A DNA stretch of 53,721 bases, from the NCBI GenBank assembly GCA_029261925.1, contig JAJDAJ010000089.1, forward strand, positions 1 to 53,721, written 5' to 3'. The notes beneath the pieces are model-generated. The model was not told the origin of the DNA. It made no database searches and was given only the letters and a program-made list of their open reading frames with translations. Shown here in pieces: positions 32,413 through 41,007 of the stretch. The first letter of the stretch is position 1. The number at the start of each line of letters is the position of its first letter. Source of the DNA: Deltaproteobacteria bacterium. Lineage in GTDB: Bacteria > Myxococcota_A > UBA9160 > SZUA-336. The position numbers and the translations under genes were made by a program.

Positions 32413-33522
32413 CTAGCCCAGGTTGTAGAGCCCGACCGCGTTCCCGCAGGTCATCTTGTAGGTCTCGTCGGCGGGGATGCCGGCGAAGTGCAGCTCGACG
32501 TCCTTGCGCGACTCGGGGAAGGTGGTCTCCGAGTGCGGGTAGTCCGACGACCACATGATGTTGTCGACCCCGACCGAGTGGCGCAGCTCGACGCCCGCCT
32601 TGTCGTGCAGGAAAGTCGCGTAGACGTGCTCGTCCCAGTACTCGCTGGGCTGCTTCTTGAGCTCGGTCTTGGTCCAGTAGCGGTGCTTCTCGAAGGTCTT
32701 GTCCATGTATTCCTTGGCGAAGGGGAACCAGCCGATGTTGCTCTCGACCGAGACCAGCTTCACCGAGGGGTAGCGCTCGAAGATGCCGTTGAAGATGAGC
32801 AGCGACAGCGGCATGGCCATCGACAGCTTCGACATGATCATGTCGGTGAGGAACATCTCCGGGATGCCGCTCACCGGCCGGGCGCCCAGGTGCATGTGCA
32901 GGATGGTCCCGGTGTCCGCGATCGCGTCCCACATGGGCTTCCACTCGTCGCCGCAGTAGTGCCGCGAGAGATCGCCTCCCATCATGCCGCCCTTGTACTG
33001 GCCCTCGGCCGGCGGGAACGACGGGATGAGCACGCCCCTGAAGCCCTGCGCGACCGACTTGCGGACGGTGTCCGCGGCGCGCTCGGCGTCGAGCACGGGA
33101 ATGTACGCCACGCCCAGGAGCCGGTCGGGCGCGTGGGAGCAGAAGTCGGCCAGCCACTGGTTGTAGGCGTGGAAGCTCGCCTCGTAGAGCTCGGCGCTGC
33201 GCGTCTCCAGCGGGCCCCCGCCGAAGATCACCTCGGCGTCGACGCCGTCGAGGTCGAGATCCTTGATCCGCGCCTCGGGATCGTGGCCGCCCGCCGCCAT
33301 GTCCGTGAGCTTGCCGACGTGCTTGAAGTCCTTGGTGTCCTTGTGGCCGATGCCGCCCAGGGTCCCCAGGATCTTCCGGGTCCCCTCGAAGACCACGAAG
33401 TCGCCCTCGTCGGTCTTCTCGAAGACCGGGGCCTGATCCTTGAACTTCTCCGGCAGGTAGTCGCGCCAGAAGTCGGGCGGGGGGTTCACGTGGGAATCCC
33501 CGGAGATCAGCTTGTATTCCAT
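32413..33522 (-). CDS. Amidohydrolase-2 family protein, copy 2
   Basis: 369 residues, PF04909-type TIM barrel. N-terminal S-G-D-S-H-V-N-P-P has one His where D-x-H-x-H is usual. H-M-H-L-G-A and the C-terminal W-S-S-D-Y-P-H-S supply the remaining metal or proton-transfer residues. ATG 33522 follows AAAGGGGGC. Divergent from amidohydrolase copy 3. The reaction is unknown; decarboxylation or C-C hydrolysis are known in the fold. Confidence 0.86.
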   Translation of the reverse strand: MEYKLISGDSHVNPPPDFWRDYLPEKFKDQAPVFEKTDEGDFVVFEGTRKILGTLGGIGHKDTKDFKHVGKLTDMAAGGHDPEARIKDLDLDGVDAEVIFGGGPLETRSAELYEASFHAYNQWLADFCSHAPDRLLGVAYIPVLDAERAADTVRKSVAQGFRGVLIPSFPPAEGQYKGGMMGGDLSRHYCGDEWKPMWDAIADTGTILHMHLGARPVSGIPEMFLTDMIMSKLSMAMPLSLLIFNGIFERYPSVKLVSVESNIGWFPFAKEYMDKTFEKHRYWTKTELKKQPSEYWDEHVYATFLHDKAGVELRHSVGVDNIMWSSDYPHSETTFPESRKDVELHFAGIPADETYKMTCGNAVGLYNLG

Positions 33523-33555
33523 CGTGGCGCCCCCTTTCCAGTCGGCCTGACCCAG

Positions 33556-33561
33556 AATATA
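33556..33561 (-). promoter_or_regulatory. Putative -10 (TATATT) for amidohydrolase copy 2
   Basis: Minus strand TATATT, 33 nt before the ATG at 33522. An AT-rich hexamer is rare in this composition. No matching -35. Confidence 0.42.
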
Positions 33562-33627
33562 CCCGAGTCGCGCCGGCCGGGTGCGGCCCGGCCCGGTGGG
33601 AGCCTCTCGGGCGGCTGCGGAGGCTGG

Positions 33628-33633
33628 TAGACT
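33628..33633 (+). promoter_or_regulatory. Putative -10 (TAGACT) for amidohydrolase copy 3
   Basis: TAGACT, 39 nt before the ATG at 33673. The leader includes AGGAGGG. Confidence 0.42.
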
Positions 33634-33672
33634 GCCCGCGTCCCTTTCCCGAACCCTGCAGGAGGGCTTGCG

Positions 33673-34872
33673 ATGGCCGACCTCGGCTACCCGACCTACG
33701 ACGCCGACAACCACCTCTACGAGAAGGAGGAATGCTTCACGCGCCACCTCCCCAAGGAGATCGCGCGCGAGGCGATCGCGTGGGTCGAGGTGAAGGGCCG
33801 CAAGAAGCTGGCCGTCTGCGGAAAGATCACCGACTACATCCCCAACCCGACGTTCGAGGTGGTGGCCACCCCCGGCTCGCTGGTCCCCTGGCACCGCGGG
33901 ATCAACCCCGACGGAAAGAGCATCCGCGAGATGTTCGCCGCCGGGGCCCTGGAGCCCTGCCGCCCCGAGTTCAAGGACCGCGACACCCGCCTGAGCGTGA
34001 TGGACCAGCAGGGCATCCACGCCACGCTGATCCACGGCACGCTGGTCAACGCCATCGAGCACCGCATGAAGCAGCGCGCGGACCTGCTGCACGCCACGCT
34101 CCATGCGTACAACCAGTGGATGGAGGAGGACTGGGGCTTCCACCACCAGGAGCGGATCTTCGCGGTCCCCATGCTCAGCCTGGTGGACGTCGACCGCGCC
34201 TGCGAGGAGCTCGACTGGTGCCTCGAGCACGGCGCGCGCGCCGTCGCCATCCGTCCGGCGCCCGTCTACGGCCACCCGAGCCCGCGGTCCCCGGGCCGCC
34301 CCGAGTTCGATCCCTTCTGGGCGCGCGTGAACGAGGCCGGCGTCCTGGTGGTCCTGCACGTCACGGACAGCGGCTACAGTGACTACGCGGCCGACTGGGA
34401 CGCGGGCCCCGAGACGCAGCCGTTCACGCCCATGCCGTTCCGGCAGATGATCATCCGCGACCGCCCCATCTACGACGCGGTCGCGAACCTGATCGTCGAC
34501 GGGCTCTTCCAGCGGCATCCTCGCGTCCGCGTGGCCAGCATCGAGAACGGCTCCGAGTGGGTCCCGCCGCTGCTGCGCAAGCTCGACAAGGTCTACCGGC
34601 AGATGCCCACGGAGTTCATCGAGCACCCGCAGGAGACCTTCAACCGCCACGTCTGGGTGGTGCCCGAGTACGGCGAGGACATCCGCTGGCTGGCCGACAC
34701 GATCGGCGTCGAGCACGTGCTCTACGGCTCCGACTTCCCGCACGCCGAGGGCTACGCCACGCCGCTGGACTGGATCGAGGAACTCGAGAAGTTCAACGCC
34801 GACGAGACGCGCAAGATCATGAGCTCCAACCTGCAGGCGCTGCTGGACGAGCCGACCGGACCGACCCTCTGA
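33673..34872 (+). CDS. Amidohydrolase-2 family protein, copy 3
   Basis: 399 residues. Y-D-A-D-N-H-L-Y-E at the N-terminus, V-L-H-V-T-D-S-G-Y in the middle and L-Y-G-S-D-F-P-H-A-E near the end. It resembles copy 1 (10720) more than the other copies. AGGAGGG precedes the ATG. A ligase gene follows 10 nt downstream, then a thioesterase and crotonase, so it belongs to an acyl-CoA operon. Function known only by fold. Confidence 0.87.
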   Translation: MADLGYPTYDADNHLYEKEECFTRHLPKEIAREAIAWVEVKGRKKLAVCGKITDYIPNPTFEVVATPGSLVPWHRGINPDGKSIREMFAAGALEPCRPEFKDRDTRLSVMDQQGIHATLIHGTLVNAIEHRMKQRADLLHATLHAYNQWMEEDWGFHHQERIFAVPMLSLVDVDRACEELDWCLEHGARAVAIRPAPVYGHPSPRSPGRPEFDPFWARVNEAGVLVVLHVTDSGYSDYAADWDAGPETQPFTPMPFRQMIIRDRPIYDAVANLIVDGLFQRHPRVRVASIENGSEWVPPLLRKLDKVYRQMPTEFIEHPQETFNRHVWVVPEYGEDIRWLADTIGVEHVLYGSDFPHAEGYATPLDWIEELEKFNADETRKIMSSNLQALLDEPTGPTL

Positions 34873-34882
34873 CGCCGATCCC

Positions 34883-36529
34883 GTGGACCTCGACTTCCCG
34901 CCCTACACACCGACCCTGCCGGAGATGATCCGCCACCTGGCGGACCGCTGGGAAGATCGCGACATGATCGCGCTCGGCGAGCGGCGCCTGAGCTACCGCG
35001 AGGCCGAGCGCGAGTCGGCGCACCTGGCGCGCGGGCTGCTCGCCTCGGGCGTGGGCAAGGGAACCCGCGTGGGCGTGCTGATGCCCAACGGCCCCGACTG
35101 GGTCCTCGCCTGGCTCGCGACCTGCCGCATCGGCGCGCTCTGCGTGCCGCTGACCACGTTCCTCCAGGCCCGCGAGCTGCGCTGGAACCTAGGGCACGCC
35201 GACGTCCACACCCTGCTGATCGTGGACCGGTACCTGAGCCACGACTACCTCGCGCGCCTCGAGGAGGCGATTCCCGGGCTGGAGGAGCGCCGCGACGGGC
35301 CGCACTTCCTGCCCGACCTGCCCCACCTGCGAGCCGTGCGGGTCTGGGGCGAGGGCGGTCGGTCCTGGGCGAGCGACGAGCCCGGCGACCTGCGCGCCCT
35401 GGCCGACGCCACGCCGCAGATCGACGAGGCGTTCCTGCGCGAGGTCGAGGCCGAGGTCACGCCCGCCGACCTGATGCTGCTGATGTACACCTCGGGCAGC
35501 ACGGCGGAGCCCAAGGGCGCCCTGCACACGCACGGGACGGCGGTGCGCCACTCCTGGGCGCTGCACTCGTACCGGCACGGCACGCCGGAGGACCACGCCT
35601 ACTCGCCGATGCCCTTCTTCTGGGTCGGCGGCATGAACAACAACCTCATGTCCACGATGCACTCGGGCGCCTGTCTGTTCTGCGAGGAGTCGTTCGACGT
35701 GGACCGGATCATGGACCTGATCGAGCGGGAGCGGACCACGATCGTCGCGGCCTGGCCTCACCACGCCAAGGCCATCGCGGAGCACCCGCGCTTCCAGGCC
35801 GGCGACTTCGACTTCATCCGCTACGGCAGCTGGGCCTGCCTTCCCGAGGACGTGCGGCCGCCCGATCCCGAGCTGCTGCCCAACGCTCTGGGCATGACCG
35901 AGACCTTCGCCAATCACAGCATGGAGGAGGCGGGCTACTTTCTCTCCGACGACCGGCGCGGCTCGTTCGGACGCGTGATCCCGCGCATCGAGCGCCGCGT
36001 GATGGATCCGGAGACCGGCCAGGAGGTCGCGCCCGGCGAGTGGGGCGAGCTGTGCATCCGCGGCTACACGCGCATGCAGGGGCTGTACAAGCTGGAGCGC
36101 GAGGAGGTCTTCACGCCCGACGGCTTCTACCGAACCGGCGACCTGTGCCGGATCGACGGCGACGGGTTCCTGTTCTTCAAGGGTCGGCTCGGCGAGATGA
36201 TCAAGACGGCGGGGGCGAACGTGGCGCCGCGCGAGGTCGAGCTGGTCCTCGAGTCCTTCGACGAGATCAAGGAGGCCTACGTGGTCGGCATCGAGGACCC
36301 CGTGCGCGGACAGACGGTGGTGGCGGCCGTCGTTCCCTTCGCGGGACGGAGCACCGACGGCGAGGAGCTGCGGCAGCGCCTGCGCAAGGAGCTCTCGGCC
36401 TTCAAGGTACCGCGACACATCCTGGTGTTCGACGTGGACGAGATCCCCCGCACGGCGAGCGCGAAGATCCTCAAGCCCCGGCTGCGCACCCTGCTGGCCG
36501 AGCGCGTCGCGGCGCAGGCCGCGGACTGA
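34883..36529 (+). CDS. AMP-dependent acyl-CoA ligase, copy 2
   Basis: 548 residues. P-loop M-Y-T-S-G-S-T-A-E-P-K-G, then G-M-T-E-T in place of the usual Y-G-x-T-E, hinge region Y-R-T-G-D-L, A-G-A-N-V-A-P-R-E-V-E and catalytic Lys in T-A-S-A-K-I-L-K. N-terminal domain holds V-G-V-L-M-P-N-G-P-D-W. It forms acyl-CoA in the cytosol; substrate not predictable. GTG at 34883 is the only start that fits, 10 nt after the amidohydrolase stop. The thioesterase follows after 8 nt. Confidence 0.9.
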   Translation: MDLDFPPYTPTLPEMIRHLADRWEDRDMIALGERRLSYREAERESAHLARGLLASGVGKGTRVGVLMPNGPDWVLAWLATCRIGALCVPLTTFLQARELRWNLGHADVHTLLIVDRYLSHDYLARLEEAIPGLEERRDGPHFLPDLPHLRAVRVWGEGGRSWASDEPGDLRALADATPQIDEAFLREVEAEVTPADLMLLMYTSGSTAEPKGALHTHGTAVRHSWALHSYRHGTPEDHAYSPMPFFWVGGMNNNLMSTMHSGACLFCEESFDVDRIMDLIERERTTIVAAWPHHAKAIAEHPRFQAGDFDFIRYGSWACLPEDVRPPDPELLPNALGMTETFANHSMEEAGYFLSDDRRGSFGRVIPRIERRVMDPETGQEVAPGEWGELCIRGYTRMQGLYKLEREEVFTPDGFYRTGDLCRIDGDGFLFFKGRLGEMIKTAGANVAPREVELVLESFDEIKEAYVVGIEDPVRGQTVVAAVVPFAGRSTDGEELRQRLRKELSAFKVPRHILVFDVDEIPRTASAKILKPRLRTLLAERVAAQAAD

Positions 36530-36537
36530 GACGCCGG

Positions 36538-36975
36538 GTGTCGGGATCCGGGGAGGACGACGCAGAGGAGCGCCTGAAGCGCACGGCCCCGTGTCACGCG
36601 CTGATGGGCCGCTCGGTGGTGCGCGCCGACCCCGGCAGCGGCGAGGCGGAGCTGCACTTCGAGGGCAGCCACGACTTCACCAACGGCATGGGCAACATCC
36701 AGGGCGGCTTCCTGGCGGCGATGCTCGACAGCACCATGGGCTGCGCCCTGGCGACGGTGCTCGAGGAGGGCGAGAGCCCGCCGACGCTGGAGCTCAAGAT
36801 CAGCTTCATCCGGGCCGGCAGGCCCGGGGGTCTCTCCGGCCACGGCCGAGTGGTCCAGCGCACGCGCTCGGTCGCGTTCGTCGAGGGCGAGCTGCGCGAT
36901 CCCGGCGGGGAGCTCGTGGCCACCGCCAGCGCGACGCACCTGATCCGGCGCACCGACGCCGGCGACCCGCGCTGA
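36538..36975 (+). CDS. PaaI-type hotdog thioesterase
   Basis: 145 residues. The hotdog core reads G-M-G-N-I-Q-G-G-F-L-A-A-M-L-D-S-T-M-G; the usual H-G-G is Q-G-G, but the Asp on the long helix is kept. The strand L-E-L-K-I-S-F-I-R is typical. It would hydrolyse acyl- or aryl-CoA, a release valve next to the ligase. GTG at 36538 gives normal family length; 8 nt after the ligase stop. Confidence 0.82.
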   Translation: MSGSGEDDAEERLKRTAPCHALMGRSVVRADPGSGEAELHFEGSHDFTNGMGNIQGGFLAAMLDSTMGCALATVLEEGESPPTLELKISFIRAGRPGGLSGHGRVVQRTRSVAFVEGELRDPGGELVATASATHLIRRTDAGDPR

Positions 36976-37054
36976 CCGCACCCGACCATCTTCCCGCGCG
37001 CTGGCCCCGCACGCGCCCGGGGTCCACAATGCCGCGGGAGCAGGAGGCAGATTC

Positions 37055-37819
37055 ATGACGCTGAAGCGGGAGCGGCGCGGTCACGTCGAGATCCTCACCC
37101 TCGACCGGCCCGAGGTCCGCAACGCCTTCAACGCCGGGCTCGCGGTGGCCCTGTACGACACGCTGACGGAGCTCGAGAGCGACGACGAGGTGCGTGCGGT
37201 GGTGCTCACGGGTGCGGGCGAGAAGTCGTTCAGCGCGGGGGCGGATCTCAAGGCGCTGGCGCAGGGGGACCCGAGCGACACCGGGCGCGGCATCAGCCTG
37301 GTCCACGTCTGCCGGCGCCAGACGCTCAAGCCGCTGATCGCGGCGGTGAACGGGACCTGCCTGGCGGGCGGCTTCGAGCTGGCCCTGGCCTGCGACCTGA
37401 TCGTGGCCGTAGACGACGCCGTCTTCGGACTGCCCGAGACCCGGCGCGGCATGCTCGCCGGTGGAGGCGGGGTCTCGCGTGTCTGCCAGCGCACCTCTTT
37501 CGCACCCGCGCTCGAGATCGTGCTCACCGGCGACCCGGTCGACGCGCAGCGCGCCTACGAGCTGGGCCTGATCAACCGCGTGGTCCCGCGCGAGGCGCTG
37601 CTCGACACGGCCGTCGACTTGGCCGAGCGCATCGCCGCCAACGCCCCCGTCGCCGTGCAGCGCGCCAAGAAGCTGGCGCGCGACGTGATCGGCGCCTCCG
37701 AGGACGAGACCTGGGAGATGAACGACGAGGCGCGCATCTTCATCATGAGCACCGAGGACGCGCGCGAGGGGCCCCTGGCCTTCGCCGAGAAGCGGCCTCC
37801 GGTCTGGAAAGGACGCTAG
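37055..37819 (+). CDS. Enoyl-CoA hydratase (canonical crotonase), copy 4
   Basis: 254 residues. The only crotonase in this window with both catalytic Glu: E108 in A-G-G-F-E-L-A and E128 in F-G-L-P-E-T, 20 residues apart as in rat enoyl-CoA hydratase. S-A-G-A-D-L-K provides the first oxyanion loop. A true trans-2-enoyl-CoA hydratase activity is likely. A strong CAGGAGG site precedes the ATG. It follows the thioesterase by 79 nt and is 5 nt before the VOC gene. Confidence 0.92.
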   Translation: MTLKRERRGHVEILTLDRPEVRNAFNAGLAVALYDTLTELESDDEVRAVVLTGAGEKSFSAGADLKALAQGDPSDTGRGISLVHVCRRQTLKPLIAAVNGTCLAGGFELALACDLIVAVDDAVFGLPETRRGMLAGGGGVSRVCQRTSFAPALEIVLTGDPVDAQRAYELGLINRVVPREALLDTAVDLAERIAANAPVAVQRAKKLARDVIGASEDETWEMNDEARIFIMSTEDAREGPLAFAEKRPPVWKGR

Positions 37820-37824
37820 CCCCC

Positions 37825-38754
37825 ATGTCGAGCCTGCACATCGGATCGCTGTTTCACATCGCCCACGTCGTCGACGACCTCGACGCGGCGGAGCGCTTCT
37901 ACGATCGCGTCTTCGCGCCCGAGTACATGTTCCGCGGCAACCACTCCACGATCGAGGGCCGCGACGCGTCGATCCTGATCTTCTCGGACTACGTCTGCGA
38001 GCCCATGGCTCCGATCGACACCGACGGAAACGTGGGCCGCTTCCACGGCCGTTTCGGTCAGCGCCTCCACTCCATCGCGCTCTACTCGAACCACGTGGTC
38101 GAGATCTGGAGGCGCCTGACGGACACCGGCATGCGCGTCACCGACGGCAAGGGGCCGCTCACCGAGCCGCCGGAGCGCACCGCGATCTACACGCACCCGC
38201 GCGATACCTTCGGGATCCTCGAGTTCATGGAGGCACGGGTGCCGGGCACGGGAGGCCAGGCCAGTGCGGACGACGCGCTGGGCGAGTGCTACGACCCGCG
38301 CCTGCGCGGCGCGTACTCACCGGACTTCTGGCGCGACGAGCACCCGCTGCGCGTCCAGCGCTCTCACCTCACGGTGCTGGTGCGCGACGTCGGCGCCGCG
38401 CGGGCCCTGTACGTGGACCTGCTCGAGGGCCGGCCGCTGTTCGAGGACGAGCGGACGGAGCGCGGCACGCACAGCCTCTTCGTCGCGCTGGGCACGGATC
38501 CGGTGGTGGTGGAGCTGGCCCGGCCGCTCGCCGACGACTCGGACGAGGCCCGGGAGCTCGAGAAGAACGGCGAGATGATCTACTCGGCCACGTTCCGCGT
38601 CGAGGACCTCGACGCCGCCGTGGCGCACCTCAAGTCCTGCGACCTCGAGCCGTCCCGCCTGGCCGACGGCTCGGCCCTGCTCGGACCGTCGCAGGCGCTG
38701 GGTGCGGTCTACGCCTTCAGCGACCGGGACGTGCCCGGCGACCCGCGCGCCTAG
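37825..38754 (+). CDS. Two-domain VOC (glyoxalase/dioxygenase-fold) protein
   Basis: 309 residues made of two VOC modules. Module 1 spans about 8-135 (F-H-I-A-H-V-V-D-D-L-D-A-A-E-R-F-Y...G-I-L-E-F-M-E). Module 2 spans about 170-300 (R-S-H-L-T-V-L-V-R-D-V-G-A-A-R-A-L-Y). His and Glu metal ligands are plausible in module 1 (H-I-A-H, E-F). It could be an extradiol-type dioxygenase, an isomerase or a binding protein. Its TAG stop lies inside a copy of the CTAGCAGGC repeat end. Confidence 0.75.
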   Translation: MSSLHIGSLFHIAHVVDDLDAAERFYDRVFAPEYMFRGNHSTIEGRDASILIFSDYVCEPMAPIDTDGNVGRFHGRFGQRLHSIALYSNHVVEIWRRLTDTGMRVTDGKGPLTEPPERTAIYTHPRDTFGILEFMEARVPGTGGQASADDALGECYDPRLRGAYSPDFWRDEHPLRVQRSHLTVLVRDVGAARALYVDLLEGRPLFEDERTERGTHSLFVALGTDPVVVELARPLADDSDEARELEKNGEMIYSATFRVEDLDAAVAHLKSCDLEPSRLADGSALLGPSQALGAVYAFSDRDVPGDPRA

Positions 38755-38784
38755 CAGGCGGTCGAAGAACTCGCCCCCGTCGCC
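38751..38784. repeat. Truncated copy of the 167-bp MITE-like repeat end
   Basis: CTAGCAGGC, then GAAGAAC and CCCGTCGCC at fixed distances, match the outer 34 bp of the right end (read inward) of the element at 53419-53585 at 29 of 34 positions by hand alignment. It forms the 3' end of the VOC gene and the gap before the convergent ligase gene. Confidence 0.6.
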
Positions 38785-38786
38785 GC

Positions 38787-40358
38787 TCAGACCACGCGGC
38801 TGTCGTGGCCGTCCCAGTGCGCCTCGCGCAGCTCGCGCTTGAGGATCTTGCCCAGCTCGTTGCGCGGGATCTCGTCGATCCACTCCAGGGAGCGCGGGAT
38901 CTTGTAGCCCGCGAGATGCTCGCGCAGGAAGGCGTCGAGATCTCCGAGCGAGGGCCGCTGCGGGCCCCGGGAGACCAGAACCGCGTGCACGCTCTCGCCC
39001 CATTCGGGATCGGGGACCCCGAGCACGGCCGCCTCCGCGATCGCCGGGTGGCGCTCGAGCGCGCTCTCGATCTCGGCCGGGTAGATGTTCACGCCACCCG
39101 AGACGATCATGTCGACCTTGCGATCGCAGATGTAGACGAAGCCGTCCTCGTCGCGGTAGGCGATGTCGCCCGAGGTGTGGAACCCGTCGCGGCTCGACTC
39201 GACGAAGGCTTCCGGATCGCGGTGATACGAGCTGAACGCGCCGTCGGAGCGCGCGTAGAGCTCGCCCGGTACGAACGGCTCGGCGATCTCGTTGCCGGCC
39301 TCGTCGAAGAGCCGGATCTCCACGCCCGGTGATGCCCGTCCGCACGAGCCCGGCCGCGCGAGCTGGTCGGCCGGCCGCATCAGGGTGACGCCGCCGAGCT
39401 CCGAGGAGCCGTAGACCTCGAAGAGCGAGCCGTCGCCGAAGTCGCGGACCCAGTCCTTCTTGAGCTGGAACGGCCAGGCCGCGGCGCTGCCGAGCACGTA
39501 GCGCAGGCTCGAGCAGTCGTGACGCGCCTTGACCTCGGCCGGCAGGTCGCAGACGCGCCGCATCGGCGTCGGAGCACAGGTCGTGCAGGTCACGCGGTAC
39601 TTCGCGACCAGCCGCAGCCACTCCTCGGCGTCGAACTTGCGCAGCACCACCACGCTGTTGCCCATGCGGTGCGCGAATGAGAGCCAGCCTCCGGGCCCCG
39701 AGTGGTACAGCGGCCCGGTCGTGATGTAGACGTCGTCGGGGATGGCGCCGATTGCCTCGAGCAGCTCCTGCCCCTGCGCGGGGTTGCCGGGCGCCGCCCG
39801 CACCGCACCCTTGGGGAGTCCCGTGGTGCCGGAGGTGTAGGTCATCAGCGCGGGGAAGAAGTCCGCCGGCAGCGGGGGCGGCTCCTCGGCGGACGCCGCA
39901 GCCATCAGCTCCTCGACGCCGCGCATGCCGGGCCCCGGGGGGCCGTCGAAGACCAGCACCTCGCGCAGCTTGGTCGCCCCCGGCAGGAGCTGCGCGAAGA
40001 GCTCGACGTACTCGACGTCGATGACGCAGGCCACGGCGTCGGAGTGATCGACCACGTAGGCCGCCTCCTCGCCGACCAGCCGGTAGCTCATCGGCACGGC
40101 CGTGGCACCGAGCTTGCGCGCCGCGTGGATGGCGCGGATCACTCCGGGCGAGTTCCGACCGCACCAGAGCACCCGGTCCCCGGGTACCACGCCGAGCTCA
40201 CGCAGCGCGTTGGCGAGACGGTTCACCTGCTCGTTCAGCTCGGCGAACGACCAGCGCAGCCGGACATCACCGCCGGGGTGGTCCTCGACGACCGCGAGCC
40301 GATCGGGGTCGGCCGCTGCGCGCTCGGCGAGGAAGTCGGGAACCGGGTCGGCCGCCAT
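38787..40358 (-). CDS. AMP-dependent acyl-CoA ligase, copy 3
   Basis: 523 residues. Motifs: T-Y-T-S-G-T-T-G-L-P-K-G, V-Y-G-S-S-E-L-G-G, S-G-G-V-N-I-Y-P-A-E-I-E and N-E-L-G-K-I-L-K with the catalytic Lys. Closest in-window relative is copy 1 by the A8 motif. ATG 40358 lies 13 nt after the phosphoesterase stop, so the two are probably co-transcribed. Substrate unknown. Confidence 0.9.
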   Translation of the reverse strand: MAADPVPDFLAERAAADPDRLAVVEDHPGGDVRLRWSFAELNEQVNRLANALRELGVVPGDRVLWCGRNSPGVIRAIHAARKLGATAVPMSYRLVGEEAAYVVDHSDAVACVIDVEYVELFAQLLPGATKLREVLVFDGPPGPGMRGVEELMAAASAEEPPPLPADFFPALMTYTSGTTGLPKGAVRAAPGNPAQGQELLEAIGAIPDDVYITTGPLYHSGPGGWLSFAHRMGNSVVVLRKFDAEEWLRLVAKYRVTCTTCAPTPMRRVCDLPAEVKARHDCSSLRYVLGSAAAWPFQLKKDWVRDFGDGSLFEVYGSSELGGVTLMRPADQLARPGSCGRASPGVEIRLFDEAGNEIAEPFVPGELYARSDGAFSSYHRDPEAFVESSRDGFHTSGDIAYRDEDGFVYICDRKVDMIVSGGVNIYPAEIESALERHPAIAEAAVLGVPDPEWGESVHAVLVSRGPQRPSLGDLDAFLREHLAGYKIPRSLEWIDEIPRNELGKILKRELREAHWDGHDSRVV

Positions 40359-40371
40359 TCCGGGGCCGATC

Positions 40372-40932
40372 TTACCGGGAAAGCACGACCTCGTGCGCGC
40401 TGCCCGGATTCCGGGCGCCGGTGCTGTGGCCCAGTACGCGGATCTCGGCCCGGAGCCGGCCCGGCTCGACCTCCAGCAGGCCGACCGTCCCGAGCCGGAA
40501 CTCCTTGTGGTGGGGCAGCGTGGGGCTGCCCGGGTTGATCAGCAGCAGGTCCTCGCGCAGCTCGAGGTGCTCCACGTGGGTGTCGCCGCTCACCAGCACG
40601 TCGGGGCGCTCCCCGTCCAGATGAGCCTCGAGGATGGCCGCCGTGGGCCGGCTGCGCGGCCGGATCTCGTGGACCATGGCGATGCGCCAGCCGTCCACGT
40701 CGAGGATCTGACGCCCGGCCATGCGCGCGTCCTCGAACAGGTCGTTGTTCCCGCGGGCCACCCGGGTGGGCGCGTGCTGCTCGCACCAGTCCAGCACGGC
40801 CGGCGCGGTGACGTCCCCGGCGTGTAGAATCAGGTCGGCCGTCGCCAGGAAGTCGCCGATCTCCGGGCCCAGCTCATCGAGCTGCCGGATCACGGAGGGC
40901 AGATGCGTGTCGGCGATCAGCGCGATGCGCAC
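40372..40932 (-). CDS. Calcineurin-like metallophosphoesterase (YfcE/MJ0936-like)
   Basis: 186 residues. All di-metal motifs are visible: A-D-T-H near residue 8, H-A-G-D, G-N-N-D, H-E, S-G-D-T-H-V-E-H and N-P-G-S. The usual G-H-T-H is G-D-T-H. A small cytoplasmic phosphodiesterase; substrate unknown. GTG at 40932 begins M-R-I-A-L-I-A-D-T-H, the family start. There is no ribosome binding site; TAGAGT lies 6 nt upstream. Confidence 0.88.
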   Translation of the reverse strand: MRIALIADTHLPSVIRQLDELGPEIGDFLATADLILHAGDVTAPAVLDWCEQHAPTRVARGNNDLFEDARMAGRQILDVDGWRIAMVHEIRPRSRPTAAILEAHLDGERPDVLVSGDTHVEHLELREDLLLINPGSPTLPHHKEFRLGTVGLLEVEPGRLRAEIRVLGHSTGARNPGSAHEVVLSR

Positions 40933-40938
40933 GGGCGG

Positions 40939-40944
40939 ACTCTA
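40939..40944 (-). promoter_or_regulatory. Putative -10 (TAGAGT), leaderless arrangement
   Basis: Minus strand TAGAGT, six bases (CCGCCC), then GTG at 40932. No Shine-Dalgarno. Confidence 0.45.
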
Positions 40945-41007
40945 GGGGAGCGGCGCCCGGCGAGGCAAACAGGGCGGACCGGCCAGAACGAGATCTGAGA
41001 GGAACGC

